A DNA stretch of 33,235 bases from Dehalococcoidia bacterium. Lineage in GTDB: Bacteria > Chloroflexota > Dehalococcoidia > Lucifugimonadales > UBA3495. Position 1 is the stretch's first letter; every line of letters starts with the position of its first letter. Location of the stretch: contig DUCU01000017.1 of the NCBI GenBank assembly GCA_012959605.1, positions 1-33,235 on the forward strand. The letters are read 5' to 3'. The position numbers and the translations under genes were made by a program. Positions 1 through 10,373 of this stretch are shown in pieces. The notes beneath the pieces are model-generated. The model ran no database searches, was not told where the DNA came from, and saw nothing but the letters and a program-made list of their open reading frames with translations.

Positions 1-74
1 GAGAACTTGAAGTACCTGTCTTCCTGCATGGAAGCTGGGCCAGGACCTCAAAGCTAAGAATTACCCGACTAGGT

Positions 75-1784
75 CTACTCGGCGGACGCTGCCAGGCGCT
101 CTTGCACTGCTGCTACGACGCCGTCCAGCGGTACGCTGCCAGCCTCAGTGTCCATGCGGCCCTTGATCTCCACTTTGCCGTCCTTAAGGTTCCGGGGGCT
201 GACCACCAGCCTGACGGGGAGACCAATCAGGTCGGCATCGTTGAACTTCACGCCCGCCGCAGCGTCTTCGCGGTCATCAAACAGCGCTTCTATACCGGCT
301 GCCTCTAGCTCTTTGTATAGCTTCTCGGCGGCCTCGGCTACTTCCTCGTTATTGATGTTCAGCGCGACCATGTGCGCCTGATAAGGGGCAACTGGAGCGG
401 GGAACACGATGCCATTCTCGTCGTTATTCTGCTCCACGGCGGCCGCCAGCAACCGACCAACACCGATACCATAGCAACCCATGATGATTGGGTGCTGCTG
501 ACCTTCGCTATCCAGGAAATCCGCTCCTAAAACCTCGCTGAAGAACGTACCCAGCTTGAAGATATGCCCTACCTCGATGCCCTTGGTGGACTCCAGTGTG
601 TGTCCGCAGCGGGGGCAGTTTTGTCCCGGTTGGGCCAGGGCGATATCAGCAACGATGTCTGCCTGGAAATCGCGGGGGTAATTGGCGCCCTTGAAGTGGG
701 TGTCCGGCTTATTCGCTCCGGCAATGAAGTTGTTTCCATTGGTGACGGACGAGTCCACAACCTTCTTGATGCCTTCCAGACCGATGGCAGATGCAGAACC
801 GGCTACTAACCCAGCTGCTCTGGCCTCATCCCCGTCTGCCATGCGCAGGTCTGTGGAGTGGAGCGCATTCTTGAGCTTGGTCTCGTTAACGTCCAAATCG
901 CCCCGGATGGTCACAAACACCGGCTCGCCGTCGGACATATAGAAGACGGCTTTCAGCGTTTTAGATTCGTCCACGGCTAAGAACTTAGCCAACGCGGAGA
1001 TTGTCTTGATATTGGGAGTCGCCACTTCTTCCAGGGTTGCCTCAGGTTCTGACGGTAGCTCCGAGATGGTTGATTCTGCTTTCTCGGCGTTGGCGGTATA
1101 GGAACATGACGCACAGGTAATGACTGTATCTTCCCCCGTGTTTGTGGCAAGCAAGAACTCGTGGGAGTCCTTGCCGCCGATGGCACCGCTGTCAGCCTCG
1201 GCCATCAACACCGGTAGGCCGCAGCGTCGGAAGATGTTCCGGTAGGCCTGGGCCATCGCCTGGTAACTTTCATCCAGGCTCTCTTCGTCGGCATTAAAGC
1301 TATAGGCGTCCTTCATATCGAATTCCCGCACTCGGACCAGACCGGCTCTGGGCCGGGCCTCGTCGCGGAACTTGGTCTGAATCTGGTACAGGATTTGGGG
1401 CAAGTCACGGTAGCTCTGGACATTGGCTTTGACCAGGTTCGTTATCACTTCCTCGTGGGTGGGGGCCAGTACCATTTTTCGGCCGTGACGATCATTCAAC
1501 GAGAACATATTGTCGCCAAAGGCTTCTTTGCGGCCCGTTTGGTCCCAGAGTTCTTGGGGTTGCAAGGCGGGCATCATCAGTTCCTGCCCACCGGCGGCGT
1601 CCATCTCTTCCCGGATGATGTTTTCAATCTTGCGTAGGGAGCGCAGAGCCATCGGCAGGTAGGAATAAACGCCGGCGGCCACCTGGTGAATCAACCCGGC
1701 ACGAAGCATCAGCCGGTGGCTGGCTGTTTCAGCGTCAGGCGGGTCATCGCGTAGCGTTTTGGAAACCATCCGGGAGAATCGCAT
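75..1784 (-). CDS. proS: Prolyl-tRNA synthetase, bacterial type
   Basis: Charges tRNA-Pro with proline in the cytoplasm. At 569 residues it matches the long bacterial form (E. coli 572) that carries an editing insertion. The N-terminus (TLRDDPPDAETASHRLMLRAG) aligns with family starts, so the first ATG is kept; GAGG lies about 11 nt upstream. Class II motif 2 is seen as FRDEARPRAGLVRVREFDMK and motif 3 as GCYGIGVGRLLAAAVEQ. The insertion between them (about residues 225-405) should be the Ala-tRNA-Pro editing domain, and it is flanked by cysteine pairs CASC and CPRC. The C-terminal anticodon-binding domain contains DLIGLPVRLVVSPRNL. It is the last complete gene of the rpsB-to-proS run, separated from ispG by 140 bp with a hairpin. 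The stop is TAG. Confidence 0.97.
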   Translation of the reverse strand: MRFSRMVSKTLRDDPPDAETASHRLMLRAGLIHQVAAGVYSYLPMALRSLRKIENIIREEMDAAGGQELMMPALQPQELWDQTGRKEAFGDNMFSLNDRHGRKMVLAPTHEEVITNLVKANVQSYRDLPQILYQIQTKFRDEARPRAGLVRVREFDMKDAYSFNADEESLDESYQAMAQAYRNIFRRCGLPVLMAEADSGAIGGKDSHEFLLATNTGEDTVITCASCSYTANAEKAESTISELPSEPEATLEEVATPNIKTISALAKFLAVDESKTLKAVFYMSDGEPVFVTIRGDLDVNETKLKNALHSTDLRMADGDEARAAGLVAGSASAIGLEGIKKVVDSSVTNGNNFIAGANKPDTHFKGANYPRDFQADIVADIALAQPGQNCPRCGHTLESTKGIEVGHIFKLGTFFSEVLGADFLDSEGQQHPIIMGCYGIGVGRLLAAAVEQNNDENGIVFPAPVAPYQAHMVALNINNEEVAEAAEKLYKELEAAGIEALFDDREDAAAGVKFNDADLIGLPVRLVVSPRNLKDGKVEIKGRMDTEAGSVPLDGVVAAVQERLAASAE

Positions 1785-1843
1785 AACTGGGTGCAGCCTC
1801 GTTTTGAATAAATTAGTGCGCGAGATTTAGGCAGTAAATCGAA

Positions 1844-1869
1844 TTTGGCTCCGTTTTCACGGAGCCAAA
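1844..1869 (-). terminator. Perfect 10-bp hairpin between ispG and proS
   Basis: TTTGGCTCCG and CGGAGCCAAA form a perfect 10-bp stem around a 6-nt loop in the 140-bp gap downstream of ispG. No run of T follows on either strand, so it is a weak intrinsic terminator at best. It could instead be an attenuation or mRNA-stability element that separates proS expression from the upstream genes. Confidence 0.5.
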
Positions 1870-1924
1870 CTATTATAGCCTCAGGAATAATTGCCGAGTG
1901 ATATGGCGACCAAAACTAGGCAGA

Positions 1925-3064
1925 CTAGTCACTATCAGAAACGGGCGTGTTTTCCACTTCTTCCATGAGGGCGGTCAACATTTCAGCCTCCGGCACCACG
2001 CGGACCTTCTCTCCCTTTCGGAAAATCACTGCCCTACCGGCGCCGGCAGCGATGCCCACATCGGCGTCCTTCGCTTCACCAGGCCCGTTTACCTCGCAGC
2101 CCATGACGGCCACGGTAATCCCTTTTCCGCTCTTCTTGAGCAGGGCATCAACATCGTTGGCCAGGGTCACCACGTCAACATCGGCGCGGCCACAACTGGG
2201 GCAGGCCACCAGAATCGCACCCTTCTTGCGCATGTTGAGTGACTTCAGTATCTCAAAGCCCGCCGTTACCTCTTCTGTGGAAGGTCCGCTCAGGGAAACC
2301 CTGATGGTGTCGCCGATACCGTTGTAAAGCAGCACGCCCAAGCCCACTGAGGTTCGGATCGATCCGGCCATGGGAGTTCCGGCTTCGGTGATGCCCAGGT
2401 GCAACGGGTATGGCATCATGCCGGCCAGACGAGTGTACGCTTCCACCGTAGTGGGAACGTCAAAAGCTTTCATGGAAATCTTAATCAGGTCGAAGTCCTG
2501 CTCTTCCAGGAGGCTAATCTCCCAAAGCGCCGTGGCCACCATGTGGTCCACCACGCTGTAATCGCCCTCTTTTTCCTGTCCGGCCTTGGGCAGCTGGTTT
2601 ACAAGGTCCATGTGCCGGGAGAATCCTTTGGTGCGGCCAATGCCACCCACGGGGGGCAGGCTACCAAAGTTAACGCCAATACGGATGGGCACGTTTTGCG
2701 CTTTGGCGGCGCGCACCACCTCACGCACTTGGTCTTCATTGCGCAGGTTGCCAGGGTTCAGGCGTAGACAGTCCACACCGCCCTCCAAACATTTGAGGGC
2801 CAGTTGATAATGGAAGTGGATATCTGCGATGAGCGGAATATGAATCTGCTTCTTGATCTCCGCCATCGCCTCTGCAGCTGCGGCATCGGGCACAGCGCTG
2901 CGGATCAGTTCGCAGCCCGCCTCTTCCAGCTCGTGAATCTGTTTGACGGTGGCCTTCACGTCTCTGGTGTCGGTCTTGGTCATGGATTGGACTGTAACGT
3001 CCGCTCCGCCGCCTATCTTAACGCCGCCCACATAGACCGGCTTAGTTACTCTACGATTACTCAT
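1925..3064 (-). CDS. ispG: 4-hydroxy-3-methylbut-2-en-1-yl diphosphate synthase (IspG/GcpE)
   Basis: Iron-sulfur enzyme of the MEP isoprenoid pathway; it converts MEcPP to HMBPP. Length (379 residues) is normal for the bacterial form. The [4Fe-4S] ligands are visible as C288 and C291 (ACPSCGRADVDVV) and C323 (MGCEVNGPGEAKDADVG), with E330 the likely fourth ligand. The N-terminal TIM-barrel has TVQSMTKTDTRDV and RLNPGN. The ATG at 3064 is preceded by the purine-rich GGGGAAAGAG. Together with dxr at 4609-5727, two MEP-pathway steps sit in the same transcription unit as uppS, which uses their product. Confidence 0.97.
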   Translation of the reverse strand: MSNRRVTKPVYVGGVKIGGGADVTVQSMTKTDTRDVKATVKQIHELEEAGCELIRSAVPDAAAAEAMAEIKKQIHIPLIADIHFHYQLALKCLEGGVDCLRLNPGNLRNEDQVREVVRAAKAQNVPIRIGVNFGSLPPVGGIGRTKGFSRHMDLVNQLPKAGQEKEGDYSVVDHMVATALWEISLLEEQDFDLIKISMKAFDVPTTVEAYTRLAGMMPYPLHLGITEAGTPMAGSIRTSVGLGVLLYNGIGDTIRVSLSGPSTEEVTAGFEILKSLNMRKKGAILVACPSCGRADVDVVTLANDVDALLKKSGKGITVAVMGCEVNGPGEAKDADVGIAAGAGRAVIFRKGEKVRVVPEAEMLTALMEEVENTPVSDSD

Positions 3065-3114
3065 TTAGCTCTTTCCCCAACGCTCAGTTAAACGAGATTA
3101 AATCCGCCCATTTC

Positions 3115-3132
3115 CACGCCTGAAAAGGCGTG
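3115..3132 (-). other. Small hairpin in the ispG leader
   Basis: CACGCC and GGCGTG form a perfect 6-bp stem with loop TGAAAA, about 50 nt upstream of the ispG start in the 152-bp rseP-ispG gap. A weak minus-strand -10-like TATTAT lies at 3158-3163 without a good -35. This might be a secondary start of transcription for ispG-proS; the evidence is slight. Confidence 0.25.
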
Positions 3133-3216
3133 CCTCGCCGTTGGACGACAAGGCAGGATAATAGTACACGAACGGGGAACAAGGTGCCAGAGTCAGAGAC
3201 GGTCCGTACCGACCAG

Positions 3217-4536
3217 TTAACCTAGGAAACTACGACCGTCTATCAAGCGGCCAACATCGTTGACGCTGACCAGTACGATTCCGCCCATCAAAACAGCAAA
3301 TCCAATCAGATGGACCATGCCTTCTTTCTTTGCTGGGATCTTCTTGCCGCGGCGCACCCATTCCAGCACCACGAAGAATAGCCTACCGCCATCGAGCATG
3401 GGTATGGGCAGAATGTTTAACACGGCCAAGTTGATGCTTAGTAGGATGCCCACGCCCAACCAGCCGATCAGGCCGCCGTCTTTGGTTATCTCACCGGTGA
3501 CCTGCGCTATTCCAATAGGCCCGGAGAACTCTGGGGACGAGCCCTCTCCAAAAGCGCCGCCCAAAGACTGTTTGACCAGTACCAGCATCTCCCAGGTGTT
3601 TACAAAACTGTTGGGAATGGCCTCCCAGATGGGCTCGGAGCGTTTGACGATGGTGACGTCATCCAGGCGTGGGAATACTCCCACCAACCAGCGCGCCGAC
3701 TCTGTATCGAACCTGGGTCTGACGTGCAGGAGTAGTTCCTGATTATCACGCTCAACCAACAATGACATCATCGAGCCGCCGTTCAGGTTGATCTCGCGGG
3801 TGAAATCAAGACGGTTCTCAATCTCATTGCCGTTGGTCTCAATGACGATATCGCCAGCCTGCACTGGGGCTTCTGCGGCGGCTGTGTTCTCGCCAACCTC
3901 CGCGATAACCAGTCGCCCCACTGCAACATCTTTGGGGATCATCAAGACCACCGTGAAGATCAGCAGGGGCAGTATCGCGTTCATCAGCGGTCCGGCTATT
4001 AATACTAGAAAGCGGGTGCCAGTGCCTTTGCCAGCCAGGCTGCGCGGCACGTTGGGGTTGGCCTCTCCGGCCAGACGCACAAACCCGCCTATGGGCGCCC
4101 AGTTCACGGAGTACAGCATGTCCGCCATGACCATTGAGCCATCAGCAACGGAGCGTATCTTGCCCTCGTGCTTCAGCAGGTCTTCTTCACCAGGGTGTTC
4201 TTCCGGTTCCTCTTCGCCCTTCGCCGGTTTCCGGCTGAGTTCGATAAGTCGGGCCACCAAGTTGCCTCGCGCGTCTTCAGCAGAGCTGACTTTCACCTTT
4301 AACCCGCGTCCCAAATCCTGGGGGCCGCTAAATCCCACGTAGCGAGTGGAACCATCAATCAGGACGGCGGTGTTTCCGGTGTAGAAACCAAAGGCACGAG
4401 GGGGAAAGCCCACGCCAAATTCCAGCACCTTTACGCCCATGGCGCGCGCAGTGGCGAAATGGCCAAACTCGTGGATGACCACCAGGATTATTAGTAGCGG
4501 CACTAGAGAGCCGACAGCTATGACGACAGTTTCCAT
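3217..4536 (-). CDS. rseP: RseP/YaeL-type site-2 zinc metalloprotease
   Basis: Intramembrane protease that releases membrane-anchored regulators. The HExxH zinc motif lies in the first membrane helix (H22-E23-F24-G25-H26), and the second catalytic motif is PIPMLDGG with D382. A PDZ domain occupies about residues 205-275. Three or four hydrophobic segments are visible, the last (MVHLIGFAVLMGGIVLVSV) near the C-terminus. The soluble region between the first two helices (about residues 60-150) is longer than in E. coli and is rich in Glu/Lys (KPAKGEEEPEEHPGEEDLL). It sits between dxr and ispG, a common position for rseP among bacteria. No anti-sigma substrate is encoded in this window. Confidence 0.95.
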   Translation of the reverse strand: METVVIAVGSLVPLLIILVVIHEFGHFATARAMGVKVLEFGVGFPPRAFGFYTGNTAVLIDGSTRYVGFSGPQDLGRGLKVKVSSAEDARGNLVARLIELSRKPAKGEEEPEEHPGEEDLLKHEGKIRSVADGSMVMADMLYSVNWAPIGGFVRLAGEANPNVPRSLAGKGTGTRFLVLIAGPLMNAILPLLIFTVVLMIPKDVAVGRLVIAEVGENTAAAEAPVQAGDIVIETNGNEIENRLDFTREINLNGGSMMSLLVERDNQELLLHVRPRFDTESARWLVGVFPRLDDVTIVKRSEPIWEAIPNSFVNTWEMLVLVKQSLGGAFGEGSSPEFSGPIGIAQVTGEITKDGGLIGWLGVGILLSINLAVLNILPIPMLDGGRLFFVVLEWVRRGKKIPAKKEGMVHLIGFAVLMGGIVLVSVNDVGRLIDGRSFLG

Positions 4537-4608
4537 GCTTACTTACGATGCAACGCTTTTATCAAGATTTGCCGTTAGATATTACGGCTGGCAAGCGGCA
4601 GAGGATCT

Positions 4609-5727
4609 CTAGCCGCTGGTTAGTTCAGTTGTTCGTTCCGTGGCCCAACGGTCCGCCGCCAAGAAATCTTCTGCCTTTTCTCCAGGCAGAGATTTGTGCT
4701 CCGACAAGACTTTTTCAATGACCTTTGGTATGTCCATGAAACCAATCTTTCGGTCCAAGAACGCCTGAACCGCCACTTCATCAGCTGCGCTCAGCACCGC
4801 CGGATGCGTGCCGCCCTTCTTGCCAGCCTCGATGGCTAGGTCAAAACAGGGGAAGCGTCCCGGCTCCATGGGGGCAAACGTAAATGAATGCGATTTGGTG
4901 GTATCCAACCTCGGAATCATCGTGTTTGGCAATCGTTTCGGATAAAAAAGCGCGTACTGGATGGGCAATCGCATGTCAGGCGGTCCCATCTGCGCCTTCA
5001 CCGAGCCGTCGGCAAACTCGACCATTGAATGAATGGTGCTCTGTGGGTGGACCACCACTTCGATCCGCTCCCAGGGAACCTCAAACAACCAGTGCGTTTC
5101 AATCACTTCAAACGCCTTATTCATAAGCGTAGCAGAGTCTATCGTTATCTTCTTGCCCATCTGCCAAGTTGGATGCTGCAGAGCCTTTTCTGGAGTCACG
5201 GCAGCCAACTCATCCAGGGGAATGGTGCGGAACGGCCCGCCAGATGCAGTGATTAACAGCCGGAGTATTTCGTTGTCCTCACCACGCAGACACTGCCATA
5301 TCGCACTGGGCTCGCTGTCCACTGGGAGAATTTCTCCGCCGTAACGGGCGACGTATTCTTGGAGCAGGCCGCCAGCCATGACGATTGGCTCTTTGTTCGA
5401 CAGAGCAACCGATTTTCCGGCCTTGAGCGCGTTTAGCGTTGGCACCAGACCCACGCTGCCCATGAGCGCCACCATTACCTGGTCCACGTTTCCCAGGCAA
5501 ACCATGTCTTCCATGGCGGTAAATTCCGTGCCTGTAAATGCACCCATTGGCGGGTTTATGCAGCAGACATGCTTGGGGTTGAACTCTTTAACCTGTTTTT
5601 TGAAGAGTTCAATGTTGTTACCCGCAGCCAGACCGATAACCTCGAATTCTTCCGGAAATGACCGGACGATATCCAAGGTCTGGCAGCCGATTGATCCAGT
5701 GGATCCAAGTACAACGATTCTCTTCAT
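4609..5727 (-). CDS. dxr: 1-deoxy-D-xylulose 5-phosphate reductoisomerase
   Basis: Catalyses the committed NADPH-dependent step of the MEP pathway. The start is placed at the ATG at 5727 because it begins MKRIVVLGSTGSIG, the family N-terminus. A GTG at 5742 is in frame but adds only four atypical residues, and neither start has a clear Shine-Dalgarno. The NADPH motif GSTGSIG, the metal-binding PVDSE, the loop HPTWQMGKKITIDSATLMNK and HPQSTIHSMVEFADGS are intact. One oddity: the residue after PVDSE is Pro (codon CCC), whereas most homologues have His (H153 in E. coli). The gene follows cdsA by about 30 bp in a compact isoprenoid/lipid block. Confidence 0.95.
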   Translation of the reverse strand: MKRIVVLGSTGSIGCQTLDIVRSFPEEFEVIGLAAGNNIELFKKQVKEFNPKHVCCINPPMGAFTGTEFTAMEDMVCLGNVDQVMVALMGSVGLVPTLNALKAGKSVALSNKEPIVMAGGLLQEYVARYGGEILPVDSEPSAIWQCLRGEDNEILRLLITASGGPFRTIPLDELAAVTPEKALQHPTWQMGKKITIDSATLMNKAFEVIETHWLFEVPWERIEVVVHPQSTIHSMVEFADGSVKAQMGPPDMRLPIQYALFYPKRLPNTMIPRLDTTKSHSFTFAPMEPGRFPCFDLAIEAGKKGGTHPAVLSAADEVAVQAFLDRKIGFMDIPKVIEKVLSEHKSLPGEKAEDFLAADRWATERTTELTSG

Positions 5728-5759
5728 AAAGGGGAAAATCACCGACGGACGTTCGCGGT

Positions 5760-6620
5760 CTAGGGGACGAACACCGTAACTATCAAATAATAAACAGCCG
5801 GCAGGGAGAATAATAGACTATCTAATCTGTCCAGTGACCCACCGTGCCCCGGAATTATACTACCTGAGTCCTTGACGTCAGCAATTCTTTTCAGCTTGGA
5901 CTCCAACAGGTCTCCACACTGTGCGACTACCCCAACCACGGCCCCAATCACGGCCAATTGCCAAGTGGCGATGTCCAGATCAAATACCAAACCCAGGGCC
6001 AGCGCAGCTACGACAGCAGAAAAAAACCCGCCAATGCTCCCCTCCCAGGTCTTGTTGGGGCTGATGCTTGAGGCCATGGGCCGTCTGCCCACTGCGCGCC
6101 CCACTAGGTAGGCTCCAGTGTCAACCGCAAAGGTTGTTAGCAGCGCAAATAGTAGCCATTCGATTCCAAGGTTTACTACTACGTCATCCGGGAGGCCAGA
6201 GACTGTTATCTCCCTCAGCATCAAGGCGTGGCTCAGCAGAAAGCCAACGTACATTGGCCCAAGGATCAGGTAGAAAAAGCCAACGGCGTTGCCTTTAAGT
6301 CCGGCTGCATCCGAACCGCGGTAAAAGGCGATGAACCAAAGAAGGGCGGCGAACGAACCCGCCGCCGTGATGCCCCCGGAGATGATCAGAAAATTATCAC
6401 GGCCAGAAGCAGCCTGGGCTCCGGAGAGTAACGCCAACACCCAGCCAGCGCCCAATACAAAGGGCAATGGGCCGACATTAGATGGGCTCATCCGATAGAA
6501 TTCCCAGATTGCGGCCACACCAACCAATAAGACCAGTGCGGTCAGCCAGGGTGCGCCAAACCAAATGGCCCCCCCCAATACTGGGATGCCAACCAACGCT
6601 GTAAGCAACCGCTGGAGCAA
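5760..6620 (-). CDS. cdsA: Phosphatidate cytidylyltransferase (CDP-diglyceride synthase)
   Basis: Integral membrane enzyme that makes CDP-diacylglycerol from CTP and phosphatidic acid. The family signature is complete near the C-terminus: SKLKRIADVKDSGSIIPGHG followed by GSLDRLD, from about residue 241. About eight hydrophobic segments precede and surround it. The start appears to be TTG at 6620: an in-frame TAG lies four codons upstream and no ATG or GTG fits, while TAGG sits about 9 nt upstream of the TTG. It follows the uppS stop by 9 bp. Its product feeds phosphatidylglycerol synthesis, for which pgpA (10906-11370) supplies a later step. Confidence 0.94.
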   Translation of the reverse strand: MLQRLLTALVGIPVLGGAIWFGAPWLTALVLLVGVAAIWEFYRMSPSNVGPLPFVLGAGWVLALLSGAQAASGRDNFLIISGGITAAGSFAALLWFIAFYRGSDAAGLKGNAVGFFYLILGPMYVGFLLSHALMLREITVSGLPDDVVVNLGIEWLLFALLTTFAVDTGAYLVGRAVGRRPMASSISPNKTWEGSIGGFFSAVVAALALGLVFDLDIATWQLAVIGAVVGVVAQCGDLLESKLKRIADVKDSGSIIPGHGGSLDRLDSLLFSLPAVYYLIVTVFVP

Positions 6621-6629
6621 GAAGTATGC

Positions 6630-7418
6630 CTACTCTTGGGGGGTCTGGGTTTCTGAAGCTTCGTCTTCTGGGAATTGGTCTTCAGCGTTTAGCGCTCCGT
6701 AACGACGACGGCGACTGCCAAAATCTTCCAACAACTGGACCAACTCTGCCGCGTCCAAATCCGGCCACAGTGTAGAGGTGTAGTGCATCTCGCTGTAGGC
6801 TGACTGCCACAGCAGGAAGTTGCTGATGCGCTGTTCTCCCCCGGTGCGGATGATCAGGTCTGGATTAGGGCAATGGGCGGTGAACAAATATCGACTGAAG
6901 AGCTCTTCGTCAATCGTATCGGGGTTGATTCCGTCTTTGATGATGCGGCGTACAGCTTCCAGAATCTCGGCGCGGCCACCGTAATCAAAGGCAATATTCA
7001 GGGTGATACGGGTGTTGTTGGCAGTCAGACGCTCGGCATCAGCCACTGCGTTTTTCAGTTCTGTGCCCAGGTTTTCTGTTCGTCCAACGTGGACGATACG
7101 CACGTTTTCCCTGTGGAGGTCTTCGGTGTGGCTGGCCACAGCTTCTGAGAACACGTCCATGATGCCATCAACTTCATCCTGGGGACGGGCCCAGTTCTCT
7201 GTTGAAAAGGCATAGACAGTGACAAACTTAACGCCCAGTGGCGCAAGGGTTTCTAAAATACCCTGAATACGCTGTACCCCAACCTCGTGACCGGCGATGC
7301 GCGGCAGGTTCTGCTTTTGTGCCCACCGACCATTCCCGTCCATTATAAAAGCTACATGTATGGGCACATTTGCGCCGCCGTCAACGGGCGGATTAGGTGG
7401 TAGAGACTCAACCTGCAC
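6630..7418 (-). CDS. uppS: Undecaprenyl diphosphate synthase (cis-prenyltransferase)
   Basis: Condenses IPP units on farnesyl diphosphate to make the C55 carrier for cell-wall glycans. All family blocks are present: HVAFIMDGNGRWA with catalytic D27, TVYAFSTENWARP, NIAFDYGGRAEI, and LIIRTGGEQRISNFLLWQ. The length of 262 is typical. Start is GTG at 7418, 4 nt after the frr stop; the first ATG lies inside the DGNGRW block, so initiation must be upstream of it. The C-terminal tail after SRRRRYG is acidic and probably disordered. Confidence 0.96.
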   Translation of the reverse strand: MQVESLPPNPPVDGGANVPIHVAFIMDGNGRWAQKQNLPRIAGHEVGVQRIQGILETLAPLGVKFVTVYAFSTENWARPQDEVDGIMDVFSEAVASHTEDLHRENVRIVHVGRTENLGTELKNAVADAERLTANNTRITLNIAFDYGGRAEILEAVRRIIKDGINPDTIDEELFSRYLFTAHCPNPDLIIRTGGEQRISNFLLWQSAYSEMHYTSTLWPDLDAAELVQLLEDFGSRRRRYGALNAEDQFPEDEASETQTPQE

Positions 7419-7422
7419 GACT

Positions 7423-8010
7423 CTAAACCCGCAGTATTTCCGCCTCTTTGGCGGAACCGGTCTCGTCGATCTTCTTGGTAAACCCGTCGGTGGTCTTTTG
7501 CAGTTGATCCTGAGCGCGGCGACCGTCGTCCTGGGAGATCGACTTATCTTTTTCCAGTTTCCTCAGGCTCTCCAGGCTGTCTCGGCGAACATTTCTGATG
7601 GACACTTTGCCATCTTCAATCTTGCGCTTGAGGAGCTTAACCATGTCTTGGCGACGTTCCTGGGTCAATTGCGGTATGGGCACAGTGATCGTTACGCCAT
7701 CGTTAGATGGGTTAAAGCCCATCTCTGATGTCGTTAAACTCTTTTCAATCTCACGCAGTGAGCCTGCGTCCCAGGGTTGAATCATGATGGCCCTGGCATC
7801 AGGTACGGAGATAGATGCAATCTGCTTCAGAGGTGTCATATTACCGTAGTAATCGACCTCTACATTTTCAACCATCGCCGAGGTGGCCCGACCGGTGCGG
7901 AGCTGGGTCAAATCACGATTGAAGGCATCCAGTGACCGATCCATCTTGGTGGATGTTTCGGACAGTACGGCCTCGGGGGTTAAATCGGAGTCGTCGCCTT
8001 TTGGAGGCAT
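7423..8010 (-). CDS. frr: Ribosome recycling factor
   Basis: Splits post-termination ribosomes together with EF-G. The 195-residue protein covers the full family length: MDRSLDAFNRDLTQLRTGRA starts helix 1, YYGNMTPLKQIASISVPDAR is the domain II region, and the C-terminal helices contain KLLKRKIEDGKVSIRNVRRD. It has about 10 extra N-terminal residues (MPPKGDDSDL). Its ATG follows the pyrH TGA by 2 nt, so translation is probably coupled. The order rpsB-tsf-pyrH-frr is conserved in many bacteria. Confidence 0.97.
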   Translation of the reverse strand: MPPKGDDSDLTPEAVLSETSTKMDRSLDAFNRDLTQLRTGRATSAMVENVEVDYYGNMTPLKQIASISVPDARAIMIQPWDAGSLREIEKSLTTSEMGFNPSNDGVTITVPIPQLTQERRQDMVKLLKRKIEDGKVSIRNVRRDSLESLRKLEKDKSISQDDGRRAQDQLQKTTDGFTKKIDETGSAKEAEILRV

Positions 8011-8012
8011 AA

Positions 8013-9255
<1,243 letters not shown>

Positions 9256-9302
9256 TTGACTGCTCCTATTATTCGGCCAGTTTTTAGCCGTGAATAGAGA
9301 CC

Positions 9303-9323
9303 GCCGGAGGTGTTTCCTCCGGC
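9303..9323 (-). other. rpsB-tsf intergenic hairpin
   Basis: GCCGGAGG and CCTCCGGC form a perfect 8-bp stem with a 5-nt loop, just after the rpsB stop. No T run follows on the minus strand, so it is more likely an mRNA-processing or partial attenuation element than a full terminator. A hairpin between rpsB and tsf is also known in E. coli. Confidence 0.45.
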
Positions 9324-9350
9324 TGTTTCTCGATGATTACTTGGTTACTG

Positions 9351-10373
9351 CTATGCGGTTCCTTCTGCAGGAGCGTCTGCCGCAGGAGCTTCCAGTGCCG
9401 ACGCAGGAGCTTCCGCGGCCGAGGCTTCTGCCGCTGGGTCAGGAACAGGGGCTTCCGCTACCGGCTCAGCTGGTACGGCTGCGGCTGGCGCTTCAGGCTC
9501 AGGCTCTGCCACCGGTGTGATGGCGGCTGCGACTGCTGGGGCAACTTCGGCAACGGTAGCGGTATCCAGGCCTTCCATCTCTGGGAGCCCTGCTTCCTCT
9601 TCGTCGTCAGGTGTCACGTAAGCCGTCAGGAAGGCAGACTGATCAACCTCTGCCATGGCTTCGATCCGTGCCTGTTCGCGGGCCTCACGCTCGGCGAGTC
9701 CTTCAAGTACGGCCGAGGCCATGCGGTTGGTAATCAACCGGATGGAACGGACGGCGTCGTCGTTGCCGGGGATGATGTGATCAACTTTGTTCGGGTCACA
9801 GTCCGAGTCAACGATGGCGAAGATTTCAATTCCCATGCGCTGGGCTTCAGCAATACAGATGTCTTCACGGCCAATATCAATCACGAAGATGGCCTTGGGA
9901 ACTTCTGTCATGTCGCGCACGCCGGTGAAATACTTTTCCAACCGGGCCAGCTTGTCTCTGAGTTTGACTCCCTCTTTCTTGGGAAGAAGTCGGAAATATC
10001 CTTGATCCCGCTTCTGCTGGAGTTCCAGCATGTAGGTGATGCGGGTACGAATGGTCTGGAAGTTTGTCATGGTGCCGCCCAACCAGCGTTGGTTGACGTA
10101 CAGCATGCCGCAGCGTTCAGCCTCGCTCTGGATCACTTCTTGGGCCTGGCGCTTGGTACCCACGAACAGAACCTTGCCGCCCTCGGCTACCAGATCAACC
10201 ATCTCTTGATAGACATTGTTAATCATGCCCAGGGTCTGTTGCAGGTCAATGATGTGGATACCGTTTCTCTGGGTGAAGATGTACTTCTTCATGGTGGGGT
10301 TCCAGCGTCGGGTCTGATGCCCGAAGTGGACGCCCGCCTCAAGTAGGGCTTTCATGGTTAGGTGCTCTCGCAC
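9351..10373 (-). CDS. rpsB: 30S ribosomal protein S2 with long low-complexity tail
   Basis: Small-subunit ribosomal protein. The S2 core (about residues 7-235) is complete: [55 protein letters not shown] and [20 protein letters not shown]. After it come about 100 residues rich in Ala, Pro and Glu, absent from typical S2 (about 240 residues). The GTG at 10373 opens this frame but has no Shine-Dalgarno. The same frame runs upstream, stop-free, through Pro/Ala-rich codons with an in-frame 18-residue repeat, so the true start is probably ATG 10639 with a frame change near 10554-10561 (see 10374-10639). First gene of the superoperon. Confidence 0.95.
   Translation of the reverse strand: MREHLTMKALLEAGVHFGHQTRRWNPTMKKYIFTQRNGIHIIDLQQTLGMINNVYQEMVDLVAEGGKVLFVGTKRQAQEVIQSEAERCGMLYVNQRWLGGTMTNFQTIRTRITYMLELQQKRDQGYFRLLPKKEGVKLRDKLARLEKYFTGVRDMTEVPKAIFVIDIGREDICIAEAQRMGIEIFAIVDSDCDPNKVDHIIPGNDDAVRSIRLITNRMASAVLEGLAEREAREQARIEAMAEVDQSAFLTAYVTPDDEEEAGLPEMEGLDTATVAEVAPAVAAAITPVAEPEPEAPAAAVPAEPVAEAPVPDPAAEASAAEAPASALEAPAADAPAEGTA

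Noticed and set aside
1-74. Possible start of a further minus-strand gene (ATG at 29 reading MQEDRYFKF) downstream of proS
   Set aside because: Only nine codons lie within the window and the GAGG upstream is too far from the ATG; cannot be supported.
9333-10346. A 337-codon plus-strand open frame opposite rpsB
   Set aside because: Composition mirrors the S2 codons, there is no ribosome-binding site and no recognisable domain; it is the antisense shadow of rpsB.
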